A stretch of DNA of 64,000 nt, from positions 104,752 through 168,751 of the forward strand of contig NMRB01000392.1 in NCBI GenBank assembly GCA_002633025.1, in the 5' to 3' direction. This document shows positions 10,531 through 21,088 of this stretch, one piece after another. Position 1 is the stretch's first letter. The number at the start of each line of letters is the position of its first letter. Source of the stretch: Notospermus geniculatus. Lineage: Eukaryota; Nemertea; Pilidiophora; Heteronemertea; Lineidae. A program made the position numbers and the translations under genes. The notes beneath the pieces are model-generated. The model was not told the DNA's origin. It made no database searches and saw only the letters and a program-made list of their open reading frames with translations.

Positions 10531-12127
10531 TACCAGGCATCATAACATATTGTGATAAACGAGTCCTGTGGCCTCCCCAGACTCTATCGGTATACATGTA
10601 TGACAGTATGATCATGATCTATTAAGTTCCTTAATATAATAAAAACCTATTTGTAGGCCTACTGTCCACCAAGTGCATTTGGTCTGGCACAATATGCATC
10701 ATCCCAGTTTTGATATTGTTCAATTCATGGTGTTGATGAGGTTTCCCAGTGAAAAGACATCGGGAAGTCAATGTCACTTCCACATAACATGAGAACTGAA
10801 TTGGAACAGGTCTTGGCCTAGACTTCAGACTATAAAATCTGTAAACCCTGGTAAAGAGGGTCTGTCTGAGTACAGTATTTTCTACTTCACTGTTTGAGTG
10901 GGATTTATTTAGCTACAAAATGCCAAAACAGGCATTTTCTCTAGAGATTTTAAAACGGAAAAGTTGAAAATTTGAAATTTCAAAGGTTTTTCAAAAATTT
11001 TAAAAAAAAGTGATTTTATAAAATGTCATTTTTCTCGTAATTCATTAAAATAGATTCTTGGCAAAACATTATAGTTCTATGCCCAACAAACTGATGTACA
11101 GATTGGGTGCAAATAGCATTGCTGAAGCGCGTATTGTTTTTGAGATATTTTGGAAAACTTGGTGTCTTTTTGCTTTCGAACAAGACTGTACATGTACTTG
11201 AAAGGCTTAAATGTAGCAGATTACCCTATGCACAGGTTAATCGACACATTAGCTTGAAAAATATTCAGCAAAATGAATGACAAAATCTAACCAAAATTCC
11301 CAAAGTTACCTTTCCAACAGCCGCAAAACTATCAATTTTTAGGTCAAAAAACTATCTTTCGCTGGCTAACTTTACTATAGTTAGTCAAAACTACAATTAT
11401 AATGTGTCTAAAATCATAAAAATATGTTTGGGGTTTTAATATGTAACACAATTTTCCCATCGCGGCATAATATTGAAGTTGAAGTATTTTTGGGTGCATA
11501 GCAGGAAAAGGGTTAAAACAGCATGTTGTGCAACAGATATGAATCTACAACATCAGTTTTCCGAAACTGCACAAAATTACGAACATTTTGATACCAAATT
11601 TAAATGGCTGTACCGCCGGTAGGGGAATCAACTATTTCTAGGCCACTTTTTGGGCCTCCGCCACTGGACTAATACATGTTGATAAATCTTGTCTGAGTTA
11701 CATTTGAAATCACAATGCCACATGTGAAGCCTAATGTCCGTCAGATACTAGTATTACAATGTATTCGTCTTCATCTGAGAAGAATGGTCAGGGTCGATAG
11801 TCTCCCGGACTGTCATATCTGGGAAAGAAAGTCCGATGGACAAACGTCCCTGGGAATAATGGTCCGGGAACCATATCCCCCAAATATATAGTCCGGCGGA
11901 CATTTACCCTTAGGAGAAGTTGTCTATCGGACTATAGTTTCGTGACAAAATACCAATCACTAGTTTACAACCTCTGGGGGACCATGACTCCCGCAACATA
12001 TAACTGCCACAGACAAATATTTAAAATGATACAAAAACTTTCCTAACAGACAAATATTTAAAATGATACAAAAACTTTCCTAACAGTTTCTTGCCGCCGC
12101 TTGTCTAATGCTCCATTTCCGGTTGTC

Positions 12128-13210
12128 TGAGATGCCTCGTACTTTTTCTCGCTAGTAGGGTATAAGAATACCTCGCTTGGGTGTACTGTGAGGCTTGCAT
12201 TTCCTACTCACAATACCCGAAGACGTGGAGAGTTGAGTCATTGCATCAGGCCTGTGAAGTGACTTTATCAGTGTGTCCCGAGTGACACCACGCGGCGACT
12301 GTGACGACTCATTCATTCTGGTGTTGGTCGCGGAACCGTGCACATCGAGCTCCGGTGTGTGGGCAAATCTTTGCCGGTACGAGGCGTCGAAGATTGTTGG
12401 GGTGGCCCTGCCTCTAGGTAATATATTTTTCTTTTCCTCGCCGAGGAGGGCGATATAATGTGCCGAGGAGGGCACGGCCGAGGAGGGCTAAAGCCGAGGA
12501 GGGCTAGGAAAGCCGTGGAGGGCTTGTATGCCGAGGGGGCAGATTATAGGCCATTGTTGTGGGCTTGGAGTGAGGGACACGACAGCCACGTGCAGAGGTG
12601 ATGTGCAAATAGGCCCTGGTAAGTTTTCACGGGGCTGTCCATGGCTGGTGAATAGGGAACGTGTATTGGGTCTCTGGTATGTGTTGCATACAATCCACGT
12701 GTATATTAGACGGCTGGGTGGAACCGTTCAGGATCGGTGGCGCAATTGTGTTGTGATATATTCGTTCGTTCGTTAATTAATCATGGGTGAATGGAATGTA
12801 AGTGGTATGACAAGCTTGGGCGACGGCCAGAGTTTGGAGTGTGGCGTTGGGGTTAAGGAGAATGTATAATGTAATTTTGGTTGCTTTCGGCGTCCAACCG
12901 CACGTGCTCTAATCACGGATAGGATAGGAAGGGGTTTTCCTCTTCCGCCGCGGTTGGGGGTCGGAGGCCTCCAGGGCTCGGCGTTGTGGATTTCGGGGGC
13001 CTCCGGCTCCCAAGGGAAAGGAGTATTTCGGAGGATTGAGTATTGGGAATAGTATTGGGAAGTAGTGTTGGGGGTGCTCAATCCCCCGAAATACGGGTGG
13101 TGCAACGAAGTGGAGCCAGTGGTGATTTGCCGGAGACATGCCAGATTCCCTCCCAATACTTAATAGAGGAGGAACAGGAGACAAGTGGTGTCACTCGGGG
13201 ACATCTAAGA
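12128..13210. other. Unassigned GC-richer repeat region
   Basis: At 12440-12540 a GCCGAGGAGGGC unit repeats five or more times. GTGTCCCGAGTGACACC at 12275 is loosely mirrored by GGTGTCACTCGGGGACA near 13190. AGGCCTGTGAAGTGACTTTA at 12250 is mirrored at 22605-22625. No coding frame is convincing. It may be a retroelement leader or Helitron-like DNA. Confidence 0.35.
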
Positions 13211-13233
13211 ACACAAGATCTTGAGGGGGGGGG

Positions 13234-13398
13234 GATTTACGTAACACCCTTTGACCAGCTAGATATTAAATTGGAAAAAAAGAAAAGAGAATCAGCTCGG
13301 GGATCGAACTCGCAGAGCATTCCATGCAGTAGACCTCTGCCGTTCCACTACACCACAAAGGCGGTTGATGTCGGCATTGATTTTCAACCCCTTTTTAG
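13234..13398 (-). mobile_element. tRNA-derived SINE, family B, antisense copy
   Basis: The minus strand carries a box A (TTGTGGTGTAGTGGAACGGC) and a box B (GAGTTCGATCCCC) with normal tRNA spacing. A tail with CAATTTAA and GGTCAAAGGGTGTTACGTAA follows. The same body occurs twice at 22109-22442. RNA polymerase III transcription would start at the tRNA-like head. It is an interspersed retroposon, not a functional tRNA, because no clover-leaf closes. Confidence 0.85.
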
Positions 13399-14126
13399 TC
13401 TTGAACGAATTGAATCGCCATACAATAAAAAGGATTCATGACTGAACATACTTCATTATTTATTTATACCTCCACGCGTTAGAGGACGTGTACCTCAGAC
13501 ATGTTCAGATGCCAGACGACGGTCATCTGATCAGAGCATAAAAACAGCACTGTAGGCACAACTGCACACTTGTTATGCTACATTGTGTGCCGTCAAGTGG
13601 TGGTTGCGACGAACCAACACTGTGTCTACAGCACGATTTGCTTAGAATGTATCCGATTAGCTTGATCCTTTGTTGTTCTAGGTGTTTTTGAAAGCATAAA
13701 CAAAATACCGGTACGCTTAATCAAACTAACCGCCGGCTGTAAACTAGCATTTTTACCTAGCTGAGCGATAGCCAGCTAGGTGATAGGGGGATACGAGTGA
13801 TGTGATGTGTGTGTGTGATGTCGTGACCCATTCTCATCTCCAGGTTGTTCCATCTACTTGGCTTCCTATGCCAGCAGTTTACTGGTTTAGCCATGGAAAC
13901 GAGGTTTGGTATGGAATGCCTGGAATGCAAGGTGCAGGACCGAAATGCACCAATGAATTTACTGTGCCCGGATGCCCGTGATATAGTGCCGAGGTTCAGC
14001 CTGCATTCTCTCAGCATTTTACCAATAAAAAAATATTCTTTGGAATTCTATATATTGGTTTGTTATTGTTCAATTCAAACGAAGTGTCCTAAACCGATAA
14101 CTACCCCTTTTGTTTTTGTACAAAAG

Positions 14127-14273
14127 TGAGTAAACTTCGCGCATTAATCGAAGCTGCAGAGGTAATGCCGTGGCTCTGGGGAGTTTATGGCGTCATCACT
14201 ACTGCGTTCTGCATTCAGAAATTCAAGCAGCTGGACCGAAGGAGTGAGGCAGAACTAACGAATGAAACGCCAG
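14127..14273 (+). CDS. Internal exon of a small predicted single-pass membrane protein
   Basis: The 49-codon exon lies between acceptor TTTTTGTACAAAAG and donor CCAG|GTAAGT. It encodes a short acidic start, a hydrophobic segment (WLWGVYGVITTAFCIQKF) and a basic then polar tail (RRSEAELTNETP). That pattern fits a small single-pass membrane protein, perhaps organellar; I do not recognise the family. The exon starts with TG, so an upstream exon ending in A would create an ATG at the junction. The 5' exon was not found. Two downstream exons are in the right phase. Confidence 0.5.
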
Positions 14274-14742
14274 GTAAGTTCATTTTACATCATACACACC
14301 TAACTGGACTTAATGATTACCGATAATAACCCCGACAATTGTAGTTTTGACAGACGATTGCGTCTCCCCACGGCTCAATTCAGTGAATAAGTAATTAGGC
14401 AAAAGGCTCGTCACTGATGACGTCACCGTCAAATGGTCGTCTGTCGTATCGTGAGAACGAAGAATGCCTAATTGGCGTGCTGCATGAACTGCACACTGCG
14501 TGCATCAGTCGTGTCAATGCATGCAATGCATGGCCTCGCAGGACTGGGAAAAAGAGAGGTTGCACTGTGCTAGGAACATTGACTACTTCCATAATTTCAC
14601 AGTCCATTTTCAAGATTTGATGGCCAAAAGGGGCGTGTGATGGATGCCCCCTTGGATCCGCTCCTTATTGCACATACTGGCGATAGGCTATTCCTTTATA
14701 GCTACAATCACTTTATTTTCACCATTTCAATTTCACTTTCAG

Positions 14743-14807
14743 GTCAGTCCCTGCATTGGCTGCCAAGCACCCATTTCATTGCTGATGCTTCTGTAGTAAG
14801 GAGGTGA
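14743..14807 (+). CDS. Candidate terminal exon 1 of the small membrane protein gene
   Basis: Acceptor TTTCACTTTCAG precedes an exon that continues the codon split at 14273. It runs 21 codons (QSLHWLPSTHFIADASVVRR) to TGA at 14805-14807. A 200-bp 3' UTR would end near AATAAA at 15007-15012. The phase match and polyadenylation signal support it, but the stretch is short and could be chance. Confidence 0.4.
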
Positions 14808-15059
14808 AAGGAACTGCCTTGAATTTAAAGAATCGTCTGAGCTGACAAAAAGGAATCCCTAAATGGGGATCAAAATTTGAATATCAAAGTCATACAACAC
14901 CTGCTCTCCACGACCGCCACACAGCAGACAAATAATTGGGTTGTTTTCTTGTTGTCTATGCATACCGTGTGTTTTCCGTAACAAAAAGTAAAAGTAATTC
15001 ATTCACAATAAATTGTATGCATGTCTCTCTCGTGTCTTATCCCATCTAACCATACACAT

Positions 15060-15205
15060 TTGGTGGGTTTATTCCCACTTCGCCCCTTCCCATTTCGCCC
15101 CCTAACGGTAAATCCATTAAATACTGGTAGCTAACCCTAACCAATACTTAGTAACCATTAGTGGGCGAATTGGGAAAGGGCGAAATGGGAAGACACCCAT
15201 TTGGT
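15060..15205. mobile_element. Small element with TTCCCATTTCGCC-type ends
   Basis: Left end GGGTTTATTCCCACTTCGCC; right end GGGCGAAATGGGAAGACACC. ATTTGGT lies on both sides, allowing a 7 to 10 bp duplication. The terminal words are the same as the large minisatellite element at 43019-43911, which is in the opposite orientation. This is the short, single-unit version of that family. Confidence 0.72.
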
Positions 15206-15574
15206 GGATGAAGTTTGACATCACCCACCACCATTCCTCTAGCCACTACATTTCTTCCCGGCATTTCTTATATCAACCCAGAGCCTAAAATATCAGCTGG
15301 ACAGCAGTTTCATGGGCCTCTTGATTACATTTCCTGTGGCACATCCACGGGAGTGACTGATACAAGTGATAGCCCCCGCAGGAAAATCTGATGCTGAATG
15401 GGCTAACGTGTAAGCTGAGTATCTTTGAACCTTCAGTCTTGCATGTCTTGTCAGTTTCTGGTTACATGTATGCAACTAAAGTTATTCGGCGCCTGAGAGT
15501 GTAAAGTCCAGGTGGTCTATAGTTTTACACCAGTCCTTTGGCTTTTGCAAGTTCCATCACACAATGTAAAAAAT

Positions 15575-16205
15575 CAACGCTCAGCTCATCCTGAGAATAT
15601 CAGGCGTTCTTAGTGCTCGCTACCTTCGTCGCCGCACACAAACCCCTGAGAGAATACGCCTGAATCGATGGAGTATCAAAGCCATTCCAGCAAATGTTCA
15701 TCCCCACCATCTCATCCCAAGTAGGCCGGTGATTGTTATACATGAACTACGCAGGTAACAAAGCTGACCCAGCAACATGAAATAAACTGTTTCGCGACGT
15801 GTGGCCTTAGAATGATATACATTCTGTGCGATGAATGTGGGATAGGCTGAACTCAACTTAGGTTGAATGCAGCGGTGTATGATAGGTTAATTGCCGGCAT
15901 AACTAGGTCAGCTGTGTCAGCTGCTTGGCTGTGAATATTACAAGGGCCGTTAAAGTATACGTGTAACTGATCGCTAGTTAGGCTGAGGTGGGGAAGCTGA
16001 GGTAGTACTTCAGCACTGTGTTGTGCGTGACACTACGGTACAATCTACGTGATGCCTGTCATCTTAAGGTGACTCAGAAATGGCGTTCGCTGATTGGGCG
16101 CATTTTCTCTGGCGCCAAATACCCCAGCAAATCAAGCGAAATATCTGCGGTGACGAAGGGAGCGAGCAGTAAGAACGCCTGATATTCTCAGGATGCGCTC
16201 AGCTA
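15575..16205. mobile_element. Inverted-repeat element, about 55-bp TIRs
   Basis: CATCCTGAGAATATCAGGCG at 15588 with GTTCTTAGTGCTCGCTACC is mirrored at 16148-16200 (GGAGCGAGCAGTAAGAACGC). The interior has no coding content. No clear duplication at the ends. Confidence 0.78.
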
Positions 16206-16313
16206 GGTCTGCTGGCGTTTGCCAGCTCTAGTTTTTTCTGTTGTAGTAAAAGTAGACTATTTAGGACCATATTCATCGTCTTGCTCAGCCAGCGTTTTAG
16301 ATACGGTACTTAA

Positions 16314-16563
16314 AGGAGCTGGACGTCCAAGTTGTAAACACTCACTCACTGGTTCTCTATCCACCCGACGCCTGCGATGCTGCCACCTATTGTCGGTGAT
16401 ATGTACTGATGTGAATATCGTGAGTGAGTTGCATTGGACCGGGCACCAGTCTAACGATCACGGGGCGCTACTGGTGCTGCCACCTTTACGAAGGAATAAA
16501 ACTAGTTTGCCGACCATGTTTGTAAACAAACCAGCTTGTTTACAACTTCGGCGTCTAACTCCT
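16314..16563. mobile_element. TTAA-flanked MITE, AGGAGYTRGACG ends
   Basis: TTAA flanks both sides (16310-16313, 16564-16567). The ends AGGAGCTGGACGTCCAAGTT and the mirror of AGGAGTTAGACGCCGAAGTT pair, and TGTAAACA words continue the arms. Three other TTAA elements in this window share AGGAG or AGGGAG starts, which suggests one superfamily. Confidence 0.75.
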
Positions 16564-16672
16564 TTAATGTACATATTCAGTTTCAATGCACAATAGTGTA
16601 TTTTTGGCTGTCTGGACACTCGTTATTATGAATCGCTGACGTTTACACTCAGAATAACCACACGCGGTTTAA

Positions 16673-16885
16673 AGGAGCGCAGTATGCGATCTAACCGATT
16701 TTTACTGCCGACGTAGAGTGAGCCACCTAGCGGCAGCAACACCAACTACCAAAAAACATCACAAAATGTAGGCCTACGAAGTACAGTGGGTCCATTCGCC
16801 GACAACGTAGTTAGCGTGGTTGGAGAGTGGCGCCCACGGCGTAGGTGGCGCCGACTGTCTGAAAAAAATGTAATACCGGGCTCCT
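16673..16885. mobile_element. TTAA-flanked MITE, AGGAGCNCRGTAT ends
   Basis: TTAA flanks at 16669-16672 and 16886-16889. The ends are AGGAGCGCAGTAT and the mirror of AGGAGCCCGGTAT. The interior GTTGGAGAGTGGCGCC segment recurs inverted at 43930-43975 and in diverged form around 24790, which makes at least three related copies. Confidence 0.75.
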
Positions 16886-16996
16886 TTAAGATAAAGTAGG
16901 CCTACACACAGAGTTTCACTGAATTCTGTAAATGTTTAATGGACACTATAGGCAGCTAGCTATTAGGCTCATATCACTGTTGTTCCTTCATCACAG

Positions 16997-17049
16997 GTGG
17001 TGCTAGCAACCAACAACCTGCACATTTGGGCTCAAACGTTTATGTTTAG
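16997..17049 (+). CDS. Candidate terminal exon 2 of the small membrane protein gene
   Basis: A strong acceptor (polypyrimidine run ending TTCATCACAG) precedes GTGGTGCTAGC. In the phase left by the donor at 14273 it encodes GASNQQPAHLGSNVYV then TAG, a polar C-terminus. The intervening intron would be 2.7 kb and include two TTAA MITEs and an inverted-repeat element. In another frame the region is open to 17386, but without supporting signals. Either this or 14743-14807 could be the real end, or both could be alternative ends. Confidence 0.38.
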
Positions 17050-17589
17050 TGTATTTTGTCTTGCAATAATGTCAGGGTTAGATTATCATGCCCACCAATT
17101 GTCATTACAAGTACATCAAAACGCCAATGAGGAGGCTGCCTGCCGAGTCCCTTTCACGACGGACTATTTTTCGAGTAAGACAGAACAGAAAGTGACGACG
17201 TGGTTGACGCCAGAACGATATGAGGAAATCAAAATTAATAAGTCAGTTCTGGCTTACAAAAGGCAGGAGGAATTATCTCTAATCAAGATCAGGGGAACAT
17301 GGTCAACTGGTCGAATTGAGGCGAACTGTGAAACGTATGGGCGAAGCCCCACTAGTACCATTATCGCCCGCCAGGACCGCCCCTGAATTCATCTCATACC
17401 ACTATGTATAGGAATTCCTGCTGTAGAGCTACAGAACAAACCAGACCAACTATTGACGAGCAGTAAACGGTCAAAGGTCGGCTATCGATTGAAAACAACC
17501 ATAACTTTTTAAAGCCCCTTAGCTACTCTGGTTAATTAGTAATTAGCGATTTTAATTACGATTTACTTCTATCAATCTCCTATAGATGG

Positions 17590-17740
17590 CAGAATAGACC
17601 ACAGAGTAGTCTCTACATCTGACGATTTAAGAGACTACTGTCGCCCTCTAAATTCGGACGCTCATTGGTTGATTCTGATTGGACAAAATGCTGCATGACG
17701 TACACCTACCGGTATTCCCCCAAAATGGCGGCGTTCAAAA
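17590..17740 (+). repeat. Dispersed repeat with CCAAT words, inverted to 7790-7965
   Basis: Contains GAGTAGTCTCTACATCTGAC, GAGACTACTGTCGCCCTCTA, ATTGGTTGATTCTGATTGG, and GGTATTCCCCCAAAATGGCG. The ATG in AAAATGGCGGCG has a good start context and stays open to 17946, but no donor or domain was recognised. Confidence 0.45.
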
Positions 17741-18465
17741 AAGTGACGGTTCGGGAGGGAAAATCAGGCAGTGTGGCTGTTAATTTCCGTTTTTTGGATA
17801 TTTTGTTACATATATGTGAGTTTGTTCATGTTAAATTTCTAATACCCGCACAATTTGAGGCTTTGTTTGACTGTGAGAGTACGGATTGCGTCATTACTCT
17901 CTCCCGTCAGCCTGTCGCAGTGTCCGCGACCATGGCGACAGGATAGGCTATGGTAAAACGCTGTTATTTCAGCTTTTGCCATTGACTACAACAACTATAC
18001 CGGCGTATCATCATCAATGATGACATTATCTACTGCTAGGCCTACATCGCCAAACTTATTGCTGGTGTTCCAGCTATGATTCACATTTTTGAACTCCTGG
18101 GGGGAAAATTCGGCTGCTAGTAGGTACTGCGCATGCGCCAGTTTATCGTGGTAGGGAATCCAGCCACACTTCCGGTAATGGCGGACCCCGACACTAGTTC
18201 CTAACGTGCTGCACGGTGAACTGGATGCCGGTTTAATGGCAGAACAGCTATAGTGTTAGTTATGACTCAGCCGCCAGGAGGCCATTGCGAAGGTGAAGGT
18301 CACGGTCATCAGGTCACATGTCCAACGACGTGCAGCACGGTCGTGGTAGTTGAATTTTGTGCACCAACGGACACATGTAAGAACTATTTAGGAAACATTT
18401 TGTGAAGTCTTACCCAATATGCAACTTTTACACTAAGTAATAACTACCGGGTAAGCTGTAATAGG

Positions 18466-19055
18466 GCCGAATCGGTAGATGTCGTCCTGGGTAACCCTAA
18501 CGTTTACCCAGGACCAACCTGGGTAACCCTAAAAGTTACCCAGGACCATCCTGGGTAAACTTTACTGTACTTAAGTTTACCCAGTTTGAAATTCGCGCTA
18601 TACAGGTGCCCTTGCCTCCACAGCGCCGCTGGCCATTTTCCCGCGCCAGTGCATAAGTTCATCCCGAACTAGCCACTGCAGTTTTGGGTCGCCTTTACCC
18701 TTTCAAGCAGTTGGTATTTTCCTTCCACGACCTTAACCAGCTCTTTTTTTATTTCTCGACTTTAGATGTGAACTGACCGCCCCTATAAGATGCGATCGAA
18801 TTCAAATACATCTGCAATCCGAGTGACGTTATCAGCTGCCATTTTTGCCGATTTGATGGATTTCGTTCACTGATATATGACTAAGTGCCGTTTTCAAGAT
18901 CCTCGACCGAAGGTGAAAAAGTGCGCGAATTTCAAACTGGGTAAACTTTAGTACACTAAAGTTTACCCAGGATCGTCCTGGGTAACTTTTAGGGTTACCC
19001 AGGTTGGTCCTGGGTACACTTTAGGGTTACCCAGGACGACATCTACCGATTCGGC
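18466..19055. mobile_element. Mutator-like non-autonomous element, 9-bp duplication TGTAATAGG
   Basis: TIRs of about 130 bp start GCCGAATCGGTAGATGTCGT and contain internal CCTGGGTAA repeats. The 9-bp TGTAATAGG is present immediately outside both ends (18457-18465, 19056-19064). Long TIRs with a 9-bp duplication are diagnostic of MULEs. The 330-bp centre has no transposase. A second member lies at 59452-60287. Confidence 0.88.
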
Positions 19056-19329
19056 TGTAATAGGGCGAAAATGCCAGTCTCACTTGGCACGACGAGAAGT
19101 TTTCTGTTGGTGCCTGGCAAAAGTCAGTCAGTCAGTCATTCATTCACAGTCAATGCATGTCATGCATCATGCACATAATAACAGTAATAACAATAGGCGA
19201 TGTATGGCATTGTATGGTGTACTGTACATGTGTAGCCCTATCCTACCCTACCCGTCGGTCATGTCGGTAGACGCGAGGCATGTTGCATGCATGCGCATAG
19301 GCCTAGGCCTACACGTAGGCCGTACGCCT

Positions 19330-19465
19330 AAGGGCTGATTCATACTCGCTTGCGGACCGTCAAGCGCATGAAACTGATCGCAGGTTTCCACGACGTGAAT
19401 GTGCACACGCAGTGAAATTGATCATAGTCGGCGCAAAATCCGGACGGAGTATGAATCAGCCTTAA
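19330..19465. mobile_element. Hairpin MITE, AGGGCTGATTCATACTC ends
   Basis: The terminal AAGGGCTGATTCATACTC is mirrored at 19448-19465. The interior is about 100 bp. It abuts the next hairpin at its TTAA/TAAA junction. Confidence 0.72.
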
Positions 19466-19466
19466 A

Positions 19467-19593
19467 GGTCTCGGGCCACTTGTGCGTTTTACACTGCGTG
19501 ATGCGTCAAATCTTTTGTTAGGAAGCAAAGCGGCGGAAAATAACAAAAGATTTGAAGCATCACGCAGCGCAAAACGCACAAGTGCCCGAGACC
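19467..19593. mobile_element. Hairpin MITE, GGTCTCGGGC ends
   Basis: Arms of about 55 bp (GGTCTCGGGCCACTTGTGCG, then CGTGATGCGTCAAATC) are mirrored around a loop at about 19525. It directly follows the previous hairpin. A comparable AAAACGC / AACAAAGGATTTG hairpin is at 61970-62060. Confidence 0.8.
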
Positions 19594-20578
19594 ATAAAAG
19601 TGCATTCTGTGGGCTGCTCGCAGCCGATCTGCAGAATGCACGTCACAAACCTCAGGTACAAATATAGCAGTCTAATATATCATTCAGCTACTAGTATTCA
19701 TGTTTCTCTTTTTCATTTATTTCAGAATTTGGCACTTGTTTTCTGTAGACGCGATTTGCTTCCTGCAACACATTATTTAGTGCAAATCTTCACAAACCTT
19801 CGCAGCTTCAGTCAAACAAAGCCTCAAATTGTGCGGGTATTAGAAATTTAACATGAACAAACTACCCACATCTACACACCGTATAGGCCTAAATTTATAC
19901 CTAGCACCTCTCTTTCACTTCACTGGAATATTTACCCATCTCTCTACACTAATTTATAGAGTAGTAGAAAGTGAGTCGCTACAATCGACCGTGCTTTCCC
20001 TAGCAAGTCGCGGGAAGAGAGAATTCAATTACCTTTGGAGTTATTGAATTGCTCGTTCGTACTTCTCCGGTCAGAGCCTGAATGAAATCAGAGAAAACAT
20101 TCCGATCAATGGATTCAACTTTGTTGTCAATTGCAATCTTATTTTTATGGAAAATAAAGAATAGCGTTAATTACTGGCAGTCAACGTTAAACAATGACGC
20201 AACGACTTTTTTCTCCGAATACTATTATTTGTGTTTTAAGTGAAACTATTCATACGAGGCCGGTGTAACAGGCGAAACAGGCTGCGGACCCCTGTCCCTA
20301 GGGATAAATGTCCTGACCGGATGACTATTTCTAACCTTCATTAGAGTTGAAAGAGGACTATATTCTCTAGGACTATATCACCTGTCACAGCAGTGACAGT
20401 TATCGTGGTCCCCCTGATAATTGCGAGGTTTCGCAAATCTGACGAAACACGAAGTACGAAATACGAAATTGGATTTCATTTCCATGACGCAAAGTAATGT
20501 ATTTCAGGAGATGGTTGGTACGACAAATATCGCCTGCTGCAAGAGCGTCATTTAGCGTATGGCGTTAGACCGATAGAG
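19594..20578. other. No gene or clear element recognised
   Basis: AT-rich, with short open frames lacking domains or splice context. A short palindrome at 19600-19631 (GTGCATTCTGTGGGCTGC and mirror) is seen. Nothing else is supportable. Confidence 0.3.
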
Positions 20579-20759
20579 TAAAGGCGCTGCTCCACTTGAC
20601 AGTTTTCTCGCAGAAGTTGGCTCACAATGGGCAATTCACCATTGTTTGTGTCCTGTCGGCTAACGCTGAGACCAATGACAGAAACAACTGCTCGCAGTTG
20701 AGTTGCCCATTGTGAGCCAACTTCTGCGAGAAAACTGTCAAGTGGAGCAGCGCCTTTAC
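20579..20759. mobile_element. Hairpin MITE, GTAAAGGCGCTGCTCC ends
   Basis: Arms of about 58 bp (GTAAAGGCGCTGCTCCACTT through CTCACAATGGGCAA) are nearly identical, with a 65-bp loop. High arm identity suggests recent activity. Confidence 0.85.
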
Positions 20760-21088
20760 GGTGTAGGCCTATATGTATTAAACTTTGAAATTTATCTTTC
20801 GTTTTCACTTCGTAGATACGAAGTGGAAATGTAAAAATTCAAGATGCACCATAACTCACTCGGTCTTACATGATATGCTAAAGACGCACTGGCAGCAGGG
20901 ATGTTTGTGGTACCAACCATCTTCTGAAATACATTACACTGCATGAAAAAATAGGTTTAATTGGCCATTAAACTCATCGTATACGAGATTTTATTCCATG
21001 TTTAATAAAGTTTTGTTTTATTTAAACTACAATGAAATCCCAAGTTTAAGATGCGTTTACTGACAATTTAATTTTTCATAAAACGTAG

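Larger units (their letters stand above)
8137..11671. mobile_element. Large foldback element, TAGTCCAGTRGCGGAGGCCC ends
   Basis: The ends are TAGTCCAGTAGCGGAGGCCC (8137) and the mirror of TAGTCCAGTGGCGGAGGCCC (11671). Below each end lies a shared stretch with GATTCATATCTG and CAACAT words. Deeper arms also pair: 9290-9575 against 10885-11160, including AATAAATCCCACTC. It contains a solo LTR (8461-8691) and a second inverted-repeat element (9645-10031). No transposase is readable. The CAGTGGCGGA-like end resembles some hAT termini, but no 8-bp duplication was found. Confidence 0.7.

Noticed and set aside
12152-12475. 107-aa ORF on minus
   Set aside because: No domain; lies in GCCGAGGAGGGC repeat DNA.
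16997-17386. 129-aa ORF starting at a GTG
   Set aside because: Starts exactly at a splice acceptor without an ATG; no domain recognised. Only the short phase-compatible frame was kept as a candidate exon.
17665-17946. First exon of a gene starting at AAAATGGCGGCG
   Set aside because: Good start context, but no donor, domain or downstream exon, and the upstream part is a dispersed repeat.
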